Assembly: GCF_039852015.1 (NCBI RefSeq)
Contig: NZ_CP156626.1
Location: forward strand, 1,894,249-1,958,248
Length of the DNA stretch: 64,000 bases
Source of the DNA: Robbsia sp. KACC 23696
GTDB lineage: Bacteria; Pseudomonadota; Gammaproteobacteria; Burkholderiales; Burkholderiaceae
Reading direction: 5' to 3'
The translations under genes were made by a program, and so were the position numbers. This document shows, one piece after another, positions 33,910 to 42,508 of this stretch (its first letter is position 1; the number at the start of each line of letters is the position of its first letter). The notes below the pieces were generated by a model that was given only the letters and a program-made list of their open reading frames with translations, had not been told where the DNA came from and did not search any database.

Positions 33910-35157
33910 TCAGAAGCGGTGGCGCAAGGCCAGGTGTAAGCCGAGCTGATGATTATCGGCCGACGGCGTCTGCCCCGTCAGTGCCGCCACGGCGGGCTGG
34001 CCCAGCGAGTCCGTACCGGCGGCATGTTCGTAGACGATCACGCCGTAGATATCGGTACGCTTGGACAGCGTGTAGTCCGCGCCTGCCGCGAGCAGATGGT
34101 AGGTCGCGCTGCCGCGATTGCTGGCGCCGGAGTTATGCGTGTAATCGTACGACGCGCCTGCCGTCCAGGCGGGCGTGAAACGATAGGAGACGCTGGCTTC
34201 GGCGCTGTTGAACGTCGCGCTACCCGAGTAGTTGAACGGATTCGGACCATCCGAAAGATTGCCCAGATGCTGGAACTGCGTGTTGGTGTAGACGACGTTG
34301 AAGGTCGCCGCGCCCAGCTTGTACGACGCGCCCGTTGCAATGATCTGCAAGGTCTTGGCGGACGCATAGCCGGCAAACGTCGGGATCGATTGCGCGGTCG
34401 TGGCGGAGCCTACGCCACCCAGGTTGTTGCTGGCCGCGGTCGTGCCAGCATTGGCCTGGCTGCCGTAGAAGGAGAAATTCGGGTCGCGGGCATTCAGGTA
34501 GGCCGCCGCAACCGCGAACGGTCCGTGCGTATAGCCCACGCCGAGCGAGTAGATCTGCTTCTGCGTCGCGCTGCCCGACACGCCGCCGACGCTATACACG
34601 CCGCCGAACGTCAAGCCGTTGTAGGAAGGGCTCAAATACCGAATCGAATTATTGCTGCGGCGCGTGTTGGCCAGATTGTCCACGTCGCCGGCGTGCGCGA
34701 TCATGTAACCGCCCCAGGTCGCGATCGCGTCCAGCGGCTGCACGAACATATCGACGGCATCGTATTGACGACCCAAGGTGATCGTACCGTATGTATTCGA
34801 TTTCAAACCGACGAACGCTTGACGGGCGAATTCCGCGCCGCCCAATGCAATCGCGCCGGTGCCGCCGCCAAAGCCGTTTTCCAACGTGAAGATCGCCGCA
34901 TTCCCGCCGCCCAGGTCTTCGCTACCGCGAATGCCCCAACGCGAACCGGTCACGCCGGAAGTTGCCGCATCTTGAAAAGAATACTGCGATGCACCGTGTA
35001 GTTTGCCGTTGCTGCTGCCGGTTTGCGTATTGCTGGTGTAGCTCAGGCCGACGTCGATCAGCCCGTATAGCGTCACGCTGCTCTGCGCAAAGGAGGAGGT
35101 GGATACCGATGCCGCTGCGGCAATCGCCAAGGTGCCGATCGCTGTTGTCTTCTTCAT
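33910..35157 (-). CDS. General porin, Burkholderia type (16-strand trimeric)
   Basis: A 415-residue outer-membrane porin starting at ATG 35157. The signal peptide is MKKTTAIGTLAIAAAASVST through SFA, and the mature protein opens QSSVTLYGLIDVGLSYTS. Typical features are SRWGIRGSEDLGGGNAAIFT, LENGFGG, the eyelet strand GRQYDAVDM and the terminal aromatic residue (LALRHRF). The upstream region has no strong Shine-Dalgarno. The long 5' ORF extension to 35244 has no family match. Function: diffusion of small hydrophilic solutes, often anions. Confidence 0.93.
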   Translation of the reverse strand: MKKTTAIGTLAIAAAASVSTSSFAQSSVTLYGLIDVGLSYTSNTQTGSSNGKLHGASQYSFQDAATSGVTGSRWGIRGSEDLGGGNAAIFTLENGFGGGTGAIALGGAEFARQAFVGLKSNTYGTITLGRQYDAVDMFVQPLDAIATWGGYMIAHAGDVDNLANTRRSNNSIRYLSPSYNGLTFGGVYSVGGVSGSATQKQIYSLGVGYTHGPFAVAAAYLNARDPNFSFYGSQANAGTTAASNNLGGVGSATTAQSIPTFAGYASAKTLQIIATGASYKLGAATFNVVYTNTQFQHLGNLSDGPNPFNYSGSATFNSAEASVSYRFTPAWTAGASYDYTHNSGASNRGSATYHLLAAGADYTLSKRTDIYGVIVYEHAAGTDSLGQPAVAALTGQTPSADNHQLGLHLALRHRF

Positions 35158-35344
35158 TTTATATAATCTGATTAAGTGCTTGTAACGCTCCTGTAAGCGC
35201 AGAACTTCGACCCGGCGCGACAGAAGGGTCGAGATTTTTATCATGAATAGTGCTATCTGCGCTGCATTTATCGTCGCGCGGCGTCGTTACGCAGCAACAC
35301 TGTAGACATCGTGCCTCGTGTCTGCCTTGCGTCGCCGCGCGGTG

Positions 35345-36007
35345 TCACGCATCGATCGCGGCGCCCAGTCGTTGCAGCAAAAGCCGCATCGCAGCCGGAA
35401 TCGGCGCGATGATCGGTATCCCGAAATACGGTGCCAGCGTTCTTGCGGCCTGGCCCAGCGGACCGCCGCCAATGACCACGGCTTCGGCGCCGTCGCGCTC
35501 GATGCATTCCGCGACGGCGAGTGCCAAGGCATCGTGCAGTGCTTCGGGATCCGCAGCGATTGCGAGGGGGTCGCCAGGCGTCAAACGGATACCGGTGTGA
35601 TACGCGGCCACGCCGGCATCGGCGATCTTCGCTTCGATCAATCCGGCGAGCGCGGGGGTCACGGTGGCGATGCCGAAACGTCGCCCGTCGCGTGCGGCTT
35701 CGAGCACGGCCGCTTCACAGATACCCACGACCGGTTTATGCGTACTGGCGCGCAACGCCGCGATGCCCGGATCGCCGAAGGCGCCGACGATCATGCCGTC
35801 TGCATGCGCGCCGAAACGCTGCGCGCTCGCCATGACCTCCGATCCCGCCGCATGCAGCTGAGCGGGAGAGAGGATCATCGAGACGCCACGCGCGGCCGTC
35901 GCGCCCCGGACGCAGACGCCGGTGGGCGCTTCGGCTCGGGCAATCTCGACCATCATTGCGGTGGTGTCGGTCGAGGTATTCGGGTTGATCAGCAGGATGT
36001 CGTGCAT
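35345..36007 (-). CDS. Asp/Glu/hydantoin racemase-family protein
   Basis: A 220-residue protein starting at ATG 36007 (AGGAC upstream). The opening MHDILLINPNTSTDTTAMMV, the first catalytic Cys region (IVGAFGDPGIAAL), the KPVVGICEAAVLEA block with the second Cys, and the C-terminal AEAVVIGGGPLGQAARTLAP match hydantoin and Asp/Glu racemases. In the first block the usual Cys position (AC.DP) is Phe-Gly, so only one of the two catalytic Cys is evident; it may be an Asp/Glu racemase-like lyase or maleate-isomerase relative. It lies 17 bp after the MFS gene on the same strand. Confidence 0.82.
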   Translation of the reverse strand: MHDILLINPNTSTDTTAMMVEIARAEAPTGVCVRGATAARGVSMILSPAQLHAAGSEVMASAQRFGAHADGMIVGAFGDPGIAALRASTHKPVVGICEAAVLEAARDGRRFGIATVTPALAGLIEAKIADAGVAAYHTGIRLTPGDPLAIAADPEALHDALALAVAECIERDGAEAVVIGGGPLGQAARTLAPYFGIPIIAPIPAAMRLLLQRLGAAIDA

Positions 36008-36024
36008 GGTCTGGCGTCCTGGCA

Positions 36025-37476
36025 TCACGCATGATGCGCTGTGGCGGGCGCGGCGATCTCGGCCGTGCTCTCGGTGTCGTCGAGCCGCCGACCATACGTT
36101 TCCGGCGCCAGCTGAATACTGACCGTGAAGATCGCATACATCGCAGCGATCATGCCGAAGACGCCTGCCAACCCTTGCGCATCGAATACCTTTCCGGCGA
36201 CCAGGGGCATGGCCGCACCCGCCGCGGTACCGGTGGCGAGGATAAAGGACGTACCGAAAGCGCGGACACGGGTAGGGAACAGTTCCGGTGCATACATCCA
36301 GATCGTCGTATTAAGCAGTAGCACGAAGAATTGGAACATGGCACCACAGGCAAGAATCAGGACGATGCTCTTGGCGAGAAATCCAAAAGCGAGGGCCGCG
36401 AGGCAGGCTAGCACCGCGCCAATCGTCAACACGCGTTTTCGCGGCAGGTGATAACCGAGCAGGGACGCCGCCGCCGCGCCGCAGAGACTACCGGCCTGCA
36501 TGATCAACGTGAATACCAAGCTGCGCGTGATCGTATAGCCTTGCGCCACGAGCATCGTCGGCATCAGCGTGAGCACGGAAATCTGGGCGCCGTACGTCAT
36601 CCAGATGGCGACGCCGACCGATGCGGTTCGACGCAGCAGAGGCATCTTGAAAATCTCGAGCGGGTTCGACGGTGTCGCGCGCCGGGTGCGCGCCGCGGCG
36701 CCGGACACGTCGCCGGCCAGATCGGCATCGGTGATGAATCGACGCAACGGCGGTTCACCGGAAAGCTTGCCGCTGGCGAGCTTCGACAACACCCGGTTGG
36801 TTTCCTGCACGCGGCCCTGCGCAAGCAGAAAACGCGGCGTCTCCGGAATCAAGCGACGATAGAAGGCCGCGAGGACCGCCGGAACGACGAGGCAGAGAAA
36901 CAGGAAGCGCCAGGCATTGTCACCGGGGAATAGCGAGAAAATCAGCAGACCGAATGCCGGTGCGAGGAAGTTGCCAAGGCCGCCGGCGCCCACATTAATC
37001 AATCCCACCGCCGTGCCGCGAAAACGCTGCGAGCAGAATTCGGCCAGCATCGTAACGGCAACCGCCAGTTCGCCACCGAGCCCGAAGCCCACGATGGCCC
37101 GGCCGATCGACAACATCGTCAGCGACGATGCCGAGGCACAGAGGATCGCTCCCAGCGTGAAAAGCAGCAGGTCGACGGTCAACATCAAACGTCGGCCCCA
37201 GCGGTCGGCAATCAGTCCCGAGGTCAGGCGACCGATCGCGGCCGCGCCGAAAGTGACCGTGTTGAGCAGGCCGATATCGCCCGCCGTCAGCCCCCATTGC
37301 TGGCGCAGCATCGGCGCGATCAGGCCGATCGCGTTTTGTTCGAAACTGTCGAACAGGCAGCCGATCAAGACCAGGCCGAGAATGGTTTTATGCGCCGACG
37401 TGACGCCGATGTCGTCCAGCGCCCGGTCGAGCTGCGCGGGTACGGCGGACGAATTGCCTTGAACGGGACCGCTCAT
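36025..37476 (-). CDS. MFS transporter, metabolite:H+ symporter type
   Basis: A 483-residue, 12-TM carrier with ATG 37476 (GGAG before it). Helix 1 contains VLIGCLFDSFEQNAIGLIAP, motif A GLIADRWGRRLML and the central loop PETPRFLLAQGRV, as in sugar-porter or AAHS-like organic acid carriers. It is cotranscribed with the racemase-like gene and sits 122 bp after an RpiR regulator; GAAAT/ATTTC repeats in that gap are a likely RpiR site. Together they form a small uptake-and-conversion unit with an unknown substrate. Confidence 0.88.
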   Translation of the reverse strand: MSGPVQGNSSAVPAQLDRALDDIGVTSAHKTILGLVLIGCLFDSFEQNAIGLIAPMLRQQWGLTAGDIGLLNTVTFGAAAIGRLTSGLIADRWGRRLMLTVDLLLFTLGAILCASASSLTMLSIGRAIVGFGLGGELAVAVTMLAEFCSQRFRGTAVGLINVGAGGLGNFLAPAFGLLIFSLFPGDNAWRFLFLCLVVPAVLAAFYRRLIPETPRFLLAQGRVQETNRVLSKLASGKLSGEPPLRRFITDADLAGDVSGAAARTRRATPSNPLEIFKMPLLRRTASVGVAIWMTYGAQISVLTLMPTMLVAQGYTITRSLVFTLIMQAGSLCGAAAASLLGYHLPRKRVLTIGAVLACLAALAFGFLAKSIVLILACGAMFQFFVLLLNTTIWMYAPELFPTRVRAFGTSFILATGTAAGAAMPLVAGKVFDAQGLAGVFGMIAAMYAIFTVSIQLAPETYGRRLDDTESTAEIAAPATAHHA

Positions 37477-37558
37477 GTGGTTTCTCCGAATGCCCACGCA
37501 GCGAGGATCGCCGCAACAGGGATGGGGAGATACTATGATTTCAAAAATAACCCAACAA

Positions 37559-37586
37559 GAAATCTAAATTTCATTTAAAAGAAATT
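37559..37586. promoter_or_regulatory. Candidate RpiR operator: overlapping GAAAT/ATTTC dyads
   Basis: GAAAT-N4-ATTTC (37559-37572) overlaps AATTTC-N8-GAAATT (37567-37586) in the AT-rich gap between the RpiR gene and the MFS-racemase pair. AT-rich GAAAT-type inverted repeats are commonly bound by RpiR proteins (family knowledge). A TTTCA and ATTTCA half site on either side suggests further copies. Confidence 0.45.
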
Positions 37587-37597
37587 CGGATTTCACC

Positions 37598-38440
37598 TTA
37601 CATTTCGCCCATCGCGTCGTGTGCGCTTTCGATCGCGCTCAGCCGGCGGCGCCCCTGATTTCCCGCTTCCGCGAAGATTCGCGTCGCCAGCAGGCCGCAT
37701 AGGCCGATCACGGCGGCGTGGTTATCGAGTGGGCCGGGCGCGGCGGTATCGCAGTGAATCGTCCAAGTCGCGCCGCGATGGGCCGGTGCGTATTGATCGG
37801 TGATGTAGAGCGTTTTGACGCCGAGCACGGCGAGGTGGTCGAGCAGGCTATCGGTCTGGGGCACGCGTCGGCGTAATCCGAACAGGACGACGATGTCGCG
37901 CGCCTCGAGCGAGGCCAGATACTCGCCAACCGTTTCCCCCGGTCCCGGCAGCGCGATGGCCTGTTCGACCACTTGATGAATCTGCCAGCGGAAATAACTG
38001 GCGAAGGCCTGACTGCTGCGATATCCCACCACGAGAACGCGCCGCGCATCGACGATCGCCCGCGCTACCTCGTCGATCATCGTCGGCGACAGGCGCGCGA
38101 AGGTCGATGTCAGGTTCTGCGCACCTTGCAGCGCATGCGCTTCCAGCGGGGAATCGTCGCCATGCCGGTCGCCGGCAGTCAGAAAGAGGGGCGAGCCGCT
38201 GTTCTTCTCGTCGCGCACATGGCGCCGGGCCTCCTCGTAGGTTTCGTAACCCAGACGGCGCACGAAACGGCTGACGGTGGCGGGCGAGACGTCGGCGAGC
38301 GCCGACAATTCGGCGCCGGTATAGCTGGCGAGGTCGCCTGGAAAGTCCAGCACAAACTCGGCGAGTCGTCGCTCCGCGCTCGGTAGCGCCTGCAGATGAG
38401 CACGAATGCGGCTAACAAATGACTGCTCGGTCTTGGTCAT
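37598..38440 (-). CDS. RpiR/MurR-family regulator with SIS domain
   Basis: A 280-residue regulator starting at ATG 38440 (AAGGAAGG upstream). The N-terminal HTH contains RIRAHLQALPSAERRLAEFV and LSALADVSPATVSRFVRRLG, diagnostic for RpiR. The C-terminal SIS domain begins near VARAIVDARRVLVVGYRSSQ, normally binding a phosphosugar or other metabolite. It is upstream of and on the same strand as the MFS-racemase pair, which it probably controls. Confidence 0.92.
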   Translation of the reverse strand: MTKTEQSFVSRIRAHLQALPSAERRLAEFVLDFPGDLASYTGAELSALADVSPATVSRFVRRLGYETYEEARRHVRDEKNSGSPLFLTAGDRHGDDSPLEAHALQGAQNLTSTFARLSPTMIDEVARAIVDARRVLVVGYRSSQAFASYFRWQIHQVVEQAIALPGPGETVGEYLASLEARDIVVLFGLRRRVPQTDSLLDHLAVLGVKTLYITDQYAPAHRGATWTIHCDTAAPGPLDNHAAVIGLCGLLATRIFAEAGNQGRRRLSAIESAHDAMGEM

Positions 38441-38602
38441 CCTTCCTTGGGGCGGCGGATCCGCGCTACGTGAGTCGACGCCGCGAGTATACCGGGATGC
38501 GCGTCGCGCGGCCCGATTGGCCGCCGCTGCCGGCGCGCAAGTCGGATGCGACCTGCTTTTCGGGATGACGCCGGGCGCGCGCCGCTAGCTTTTTTTCTTC
38601 GG

Positions 38603-38614
38603 TCGATATATCGA
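38603..38614. promoter_or_regulatory. 12-bp palindrome upstream of the first LLM monooxygenase
   Basis: TCGATATATCGA is a perfect palindrome 83 bp before the start of the monooxygenase gene at 38698 and about 160 bp from the RpiR start, in a 257-bp divergent gap. It follows a run of seven T. It could be an operator for either gene. The rest of the gap is GC-rich with no clear motif. Confidence 0.3.
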
Positions 38615-38697
38615 ATCGTACTTTGACGTCGGTGCGGCTTGCTGCTCAGAATGTGCGGCCAGGCAATGAACCTCACGCGCTGTCCATAAGGCACGTC

Positions 38698-40020
38698 ATG
38701 ACCAAGCGAAAAGATCAGATTCATCTCGGTGCATTTCTCTACCCGACAGGGCATCACATCGCCGCATGGCGTCATCCCGACGCATTGGCCGACGCCGGCG
38801 TGCGTTTCGATCACTATGTCGAGATGGTCAAGCTGGCCGAGGCGGCCAAGTTCGACCTTTTGTTTTTTGCCGATGGTGCCGGGACCCGGGGCGACGATGT
38901 CGACTTCTTGAGCCGCACCGCGCATAGTTACAACGCCCAGTTCGAACCGATCACCTTGCTGTCCGCGCTGGCCGCGTTGACGACGCATATCGGGCTCGTG
39001 GCGACGGTCTCGACCAGTTTCAACGAGCCTTACAACGTCGCGCGGAAATTCGCGTCGCTCGATCACATCAGCGGCGGCCGTGCCGGATGGAATCTGGTCA
39101 CGTCGTCGAACCCGTATGAAGGTCTGAACTTCAACCAGTCGACGCAGACGCCGCACGCGGAGCGCTATGCACGCGCGCGCGAATACGCGGACGTGGTCAC
39201 GCGGCTGTGGGACAGTTGGGAAGACGACGCGTTTATTCGCGACAAGGAAAGCGGGCGCTTCTTCGATCCGAGCAAGCGTCACGCCTTGAATCACGACGGC
39301 ACGTACTTCAAGGTGAAAGGCCCGCTGAGCGTCGCCCGAGCGCCGCAAGGTCGCCCGGTGCTGGTGCAGGCCGGTTCGTCCGAGGATGGCAAAACGTTGG
39401 CCGCGCAGACGGCGGAGGTTGTTTTCACGGCGCAGCAGACGCTGGAAGATGCGGTGCAGTTCTATGCCGATCTGAAAGGCCGTCTGGCACGCTTCGGCCG
39501 CGCCCCCGATTCGCTGAAGGTGATGCCCGGAATCTTCCCCGTGGTCGGCCGCACCACCGCCGAGGCGGAGGACAAGTTCCACGCGCTGCAGGCATTGATC
39601 GATCCCAAGGTCGGCCTGACGCTGATCCAAGGCTTGACCGGTGGCTTCGACCTTTCCGAATATCCGCTCGACGGACCGATTCCGCCGCTGCCCGAAACGA
39701 ATACCAGCAAAAGCCGCCAGAATCTGACGCTCGATCTGGCGCGACGCGAGAACCTGACGATTCGTCAGCTGTATCTGCGCGTGGCGGGGGCACGCGGCCA
39801 TTGGCAAGTCGTCGGCACCCCCACGCAGATCGCGGACGAAATGCAGGCACGCTTCGAGGCATACGGCGCCGATGGCTTCAACGTCATGCCGCCGCTGTTG
39901 CCGACGGGACTGCGCGACTTCGTCGATCTCGTGATGCCGGAATTACGCCGACGGGGCCTGGTGCGCGAGGAATACCGCGGCAAGACGCTGCGCGAGCATC
40001 TCGGCTTGCAACGGCCCTGA
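38698..40020 (+). CDS. LLM-class flavin-dependent monooxygenase (NtaA/SnaA/DszA family)
   Basis: A 440-residue bacterial-luciferase-like TIM barrel. The family start KDQIHLGAFLYPTGHHIAAW, the FMN-pocket block PITLLSALAALTTHIGLVAT, NVARKFASLDHISGGRAGWN with LVTSSNPYEGLNF, and PVLVQAGSSEDG are all typical of the NTA/pristinamycin/DBT group. Such enzymes use FMNH2 and oxygen from a separate flavin reductase to oxidise amines, thioethers or sulfonates; no reductase gene is adjacent. A paralogue follows 131 bp later. Confidence 0.9.
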   Translation: MTKRKDQIHLGAFLYPTGHHIAAWRHPDALADAGVRFDHYVEMVKLAEAAKFDLLFFADGAGTRGDDVDFLSRTAHSYNAQFEPITLLSALAALTTHIGLVATVSTSFNEPYNVARKFASLDHISGGRAGWNLVTSSNPYEGLNFNQSTQTPHAERYARAREYADVVTRLWDSWEDDAFIRDKESGRFFDPSKRHALNHDGTYFKVKGPLSVARAPQGRPVLVQAGSSEDGKTLAAQTAEVVFTAQQTLEDAVQFYADLKGRLARFGRAPDSLKVMPGIFPVVGRTTAEAEDKFHALQALIDPKVGLTLIQGLTGGFDLSEYPLDGPIPPLPETNTSKSRQNLTLDLARRENLTIRQLYLRVAGARGHWQVVGTPTQIADEMQARFEAYGADGFNVMPPLLPTGLRDFVDLVMPELRRRGLVREEYRGKTLREHLGLQRP

Positions 40021-40151
40021 CACCGGACGGGTTCGGACGCGCGTGACGGCGGGGGCGTCGGGCGTGGGGCGTGGGTCGTAAAGCAACGCAGACCGATGTC
40101 CTGCCATTTATCGGCTTCTTGTATCATCGCTAAGAACTCAGGAGCACGACC

Positions 40152-41474
40152 ATGTCGCGTGACAAGCAATTGCATTTAGGCGCGTTCATGCGCCCGGTCA
40201 GCTTGCATACCGGCGCATGGCGTTACCCCGACGCCTGGCCCGATGCGAATTTCAACCTGCGCCATCTCACGCATTGCATCAAGGTGTTGGAGTCGGCGAA
40301 ATTCGATGCCTTCTTCATGGCCGATCACCTCGGCGTGTTGAATATGCCGATTCGATCGCTGAAACGCAGTCACACAGTCACGTCGTTCGAGCCGCTGACG
40401 CTGCTATCGGCGTTGGCGATGGTGACCGAGCGAATCGGGCTGGTAGCAACCGCGTCCACGACGTTCGACGAACCGTTCCATGTTGCACGTCGGTTCGCCT
40501 CGCTCGATCATCTGAGCGAGGGGCGCGCCGGCTGGAATCTGGTGACGACGTCCAATCCCGATTCGGCCTTGAACTTCGGGCTCGAAACGCATCTCCCGCA
40601 TAATCAGCGATATCAACGCGCACGCGAGTTCTACGACGTGGTCACGGGTTTATGGGATAGTTGGGAGGACGATGCCTTCGTCCGCGACGTCGCGCGGGGC
40701 GAGTATTTCGATCCCGAAAAACTCCATGTCCTGGGCCACAAAGGTCCGCATTTTTCGGTCAAGGGGCCGCTGAATATCGCGCGGCCGATACAAGGCTGGC
40801 CCGTCGTGGTACAGGCGGGCTCTTCCGAAGCCGGCAGGCAACTGGCCGCCGAGACGGCGGAAGCCATCTTCACCTCGCAGCCGACTCTGGAAGCCGGCAA
40901 GCGCTTCTATGCCGACGTCAAGGCGCGGCTCGTGCCGTTGCGGCGCTCGCCGGATCATCTCAAAATACTCCCGGGCGCCTTCGTCGTGGTGGGCGATTCT
41001 CGGGAGGAAGCGCGTGAGAAGCGCGAAAAACTCGACACCTTCGTGCACTACGACAGCGGCATCGCGTCGTTGTCGATCGCGCTCGGGCACGACGCCTCCG
41101 GCTTCGATCCCGACGGTCTGCTGCCCGATGTCCCCGAAAGCAATGCGAGCAAGACATCGCGCCAGAACGTCATCGACCTGGCTCGAAGAGAGCAGCTGAC
41201 CGTACGCCAGCTCGCGCAGCGCCTGGGTGGATTCTCCGGCCTGCAATTCGTCGGCACGCCCGCCGATATCGCCGACCACATGGCGCAATGGTTGCACGAG
41301 GAGGGCGCCGACGGCTTCAATGTGATGTTCCCCTATCTGCCCGACGGCCTGGAGGACTTTGCTTACAAGGTGGTGCCCGAATTGCAGCGCAGGGGCCTGT
41401 TTCGCAAGGAGTATGAAGGCCGTACCTTGCGCGAGCATCTAGGCCTTCCGCGCCCCCCGACACGCCATGCGTAA
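40152..41474 (+). CDS. LLM-class flavin-dependent monooxygenase, second copy
   Basis: A 440-residue paralogue of the preceding gene with its own ribosome site (CAGGAGCACGACC). Matching blocks are KQLHLGAFMRPVSLHTGAWR, PLTLLSALAMVTERIGLVAT, HVARRFASLDHLSEGRAGWN with LVTTSNPDSALNF, and PVVVQAGSSEAG. The active-site loops after the first block differ (GVLNMPIRSL versus GTRGDDVDF), so the substrates probably differ. It ends convergent with a LysR gene. Confidence 0.9.
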   Translation: MSRDKQLHLGAFMRPVSLHTGAWRYPDAWPDANFNLRHLTHCIKVLESAKFDAFFMADHLGVLNMPIRSLKRSHTVTSFEPLTLLSALAMVTERIGLVATASTTFDEPFHVARRFASLDHLSEGRAGWNLVTTSNPDSALNFGLETHLPHNQRYQRAREFYDVVTGLWDSWEDDAFVRDVARGEYFDPEKLHVLGHKGPHFSVKGPLNIARPIQGWPVVVQAGSSEAGRQLAAETAEAIFTSQPTLEAGKRFYADVKARLVPLRRSPDHLKILPGAFVVVGDSREEAREKREKLDTFVHYDSGIASLSIALGHDASGFDPDGLLPDVPESNASKTSRQNVIDLARREQLTVRQLAQRLGGFSGLQFVGTPADIADHMAQWLHEEGADGFNVMFPYLPDGLEDFAYKVVPELQRRGLFRKEYEGRTLREHLGLPRPPTRHA

Positions 41475-41509
41475 GTCCCTGCGTGTGCTGCATGCGCGGC
41501 ACCGCGGTT

Positions 41510-42391
41510 TCAGGCCGACGCCAGCTTCAGCATCTGCTTGACCATCGCCGAACGATCGAAGGCCCGTGTGGCAATGACGATCTCGGAATACTGGTTTGCC
41601 ATCGGCAAGGGGCGGAAGACACAGCCCTCGGTCCCGTATTGCTTCAAGGAGCGGGGCGCGATGCCGACGCCCAATCCGGCGGCAACCAGGCGTACTACCG
41701 TTAGCGCGTCGGACACCCGCATCACGTGCTTCGGCGTCACGCCGGCCTCCAGGCATAAGGCGAGCGCGCGATGGCCGAGTCCGATCCCGGGCGGATCGTT
41801 GACGATGATGAATCGCTCCTCGGACAGATGGCGAAGCGTGAAGCGCGGTCTGCGCACCAGCGCATGACCATCCGGCAATACGGCATCCAACGGCGTCTTG
41901 GAAAACGGCGTCAGATTGATCGTATTCGGTAAGGTGCCGCACGGCGCACGCAGGAACGCCAGATCGATGCTTTCATCGGACAGTGCATCGACCTGCTGTT
42001 GCACCGAGATATCGTGCAACGCGATCTCGACATCGGGGCTCGCTTGGGAGAAGCGCTGCAACAGCGCCGGCAGCTCGGGCTCCAACATGGCCGACTGCAC
42101 GTAGGCAATGGAAAGCCGTCCGAGTTCGCCGCGACTGGCACGTCTGCCCGCGAGCACGGCGGCGTCCATCGTGGCGAGGGAGAGCTTCGCGTGTTCCAGA
42201 AACGTGCGGCCCGCCTCGGTAAGCCCAACCCCACGGCCGACCCGCTGGAACAGACGAAACCCCAGCTGTTGCTCCAGCGCTTTGATCTGCTGCGTGACTG
42301 CCGGCTGCGCGATATCGAGCCGCTCGGCGGCACGGCCGAAATGCAGTTCTTCGGCGGCAATGATAAAGGTCTTGAATTGGCGATAGTCCAT
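41510..42391 (-). CDS. LysR-family transcriptional regulator (BenM/CatM-like subgroup)
   Basis: A 293-residue protein from ATG 42391, with GGAG 6 nt upstream; upstream in-frame sequence lacks family similarity. The wHTH MDYRQFKTFIIAAEELHFGR, AERLDIAQPAVTQQIKALEQ is the BenM/CatM/CbnR type that controls aromatic catabolism. It is divergent from ubiD across 117 bp containing a perfect T-N11-A LysR box at 42408. It most likely activates the ubiD-ubiX pair in response to an aromatic acid. Confidence 0.92.
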   Translation of the reverse strand: MDYRQFKTFIIAAEELHFGRAAERLDIAQPAVTQQIKALEQQLGFRLFQRVGRGVGLTEAGRTFLEHAKLSLATMDAAVLAGRRASRGELGRLSIAYVQSAMLEPELPALLQRFSQASPDVEIALHDISVQQQVDALSDESIDLAFLRAPCGTLPNTINLTPFSKTPLDAVLPDGHALVRRPRFTLRHLSEERFIIVNDPPGIGLGHRALALCLEAGVTPKHVMRVSDALTVVRLVAAGLGVGIAPRSLKQYGTEGCVFRPLPMANQYSEIVIATRAFDRSAMVKQMLKLASA

Positions 42392-42407
42392 GCAGCGCTC
42401 CGCGATC

Positions 42408-42424
42408 GATAAGACAATCTTATC
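42408..42424. promoter_or_regulatory. LysR box (T-N11-A dyad)
   Basis: GATAAG-ACAAT-CTTATC is a perfect 6-bp dyad with a 5-bp spacer and fits the T-N11-A LysR consensus. It starts 17 bp upstream of the LysR start at 42391 and is about 85 bp from the ubiD start at 42509, the normal position for an autorepressing and activating recognition site. Confidence 0.65.
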
Positions 42425-42508
42425 AAAAGACGCCCTTTCCCTGTCTTGATCGGCACCGTCAAGTGGCTTCAAATGACGATATCGCATTTGTCTATGACGG
42501 AGGAAAGA

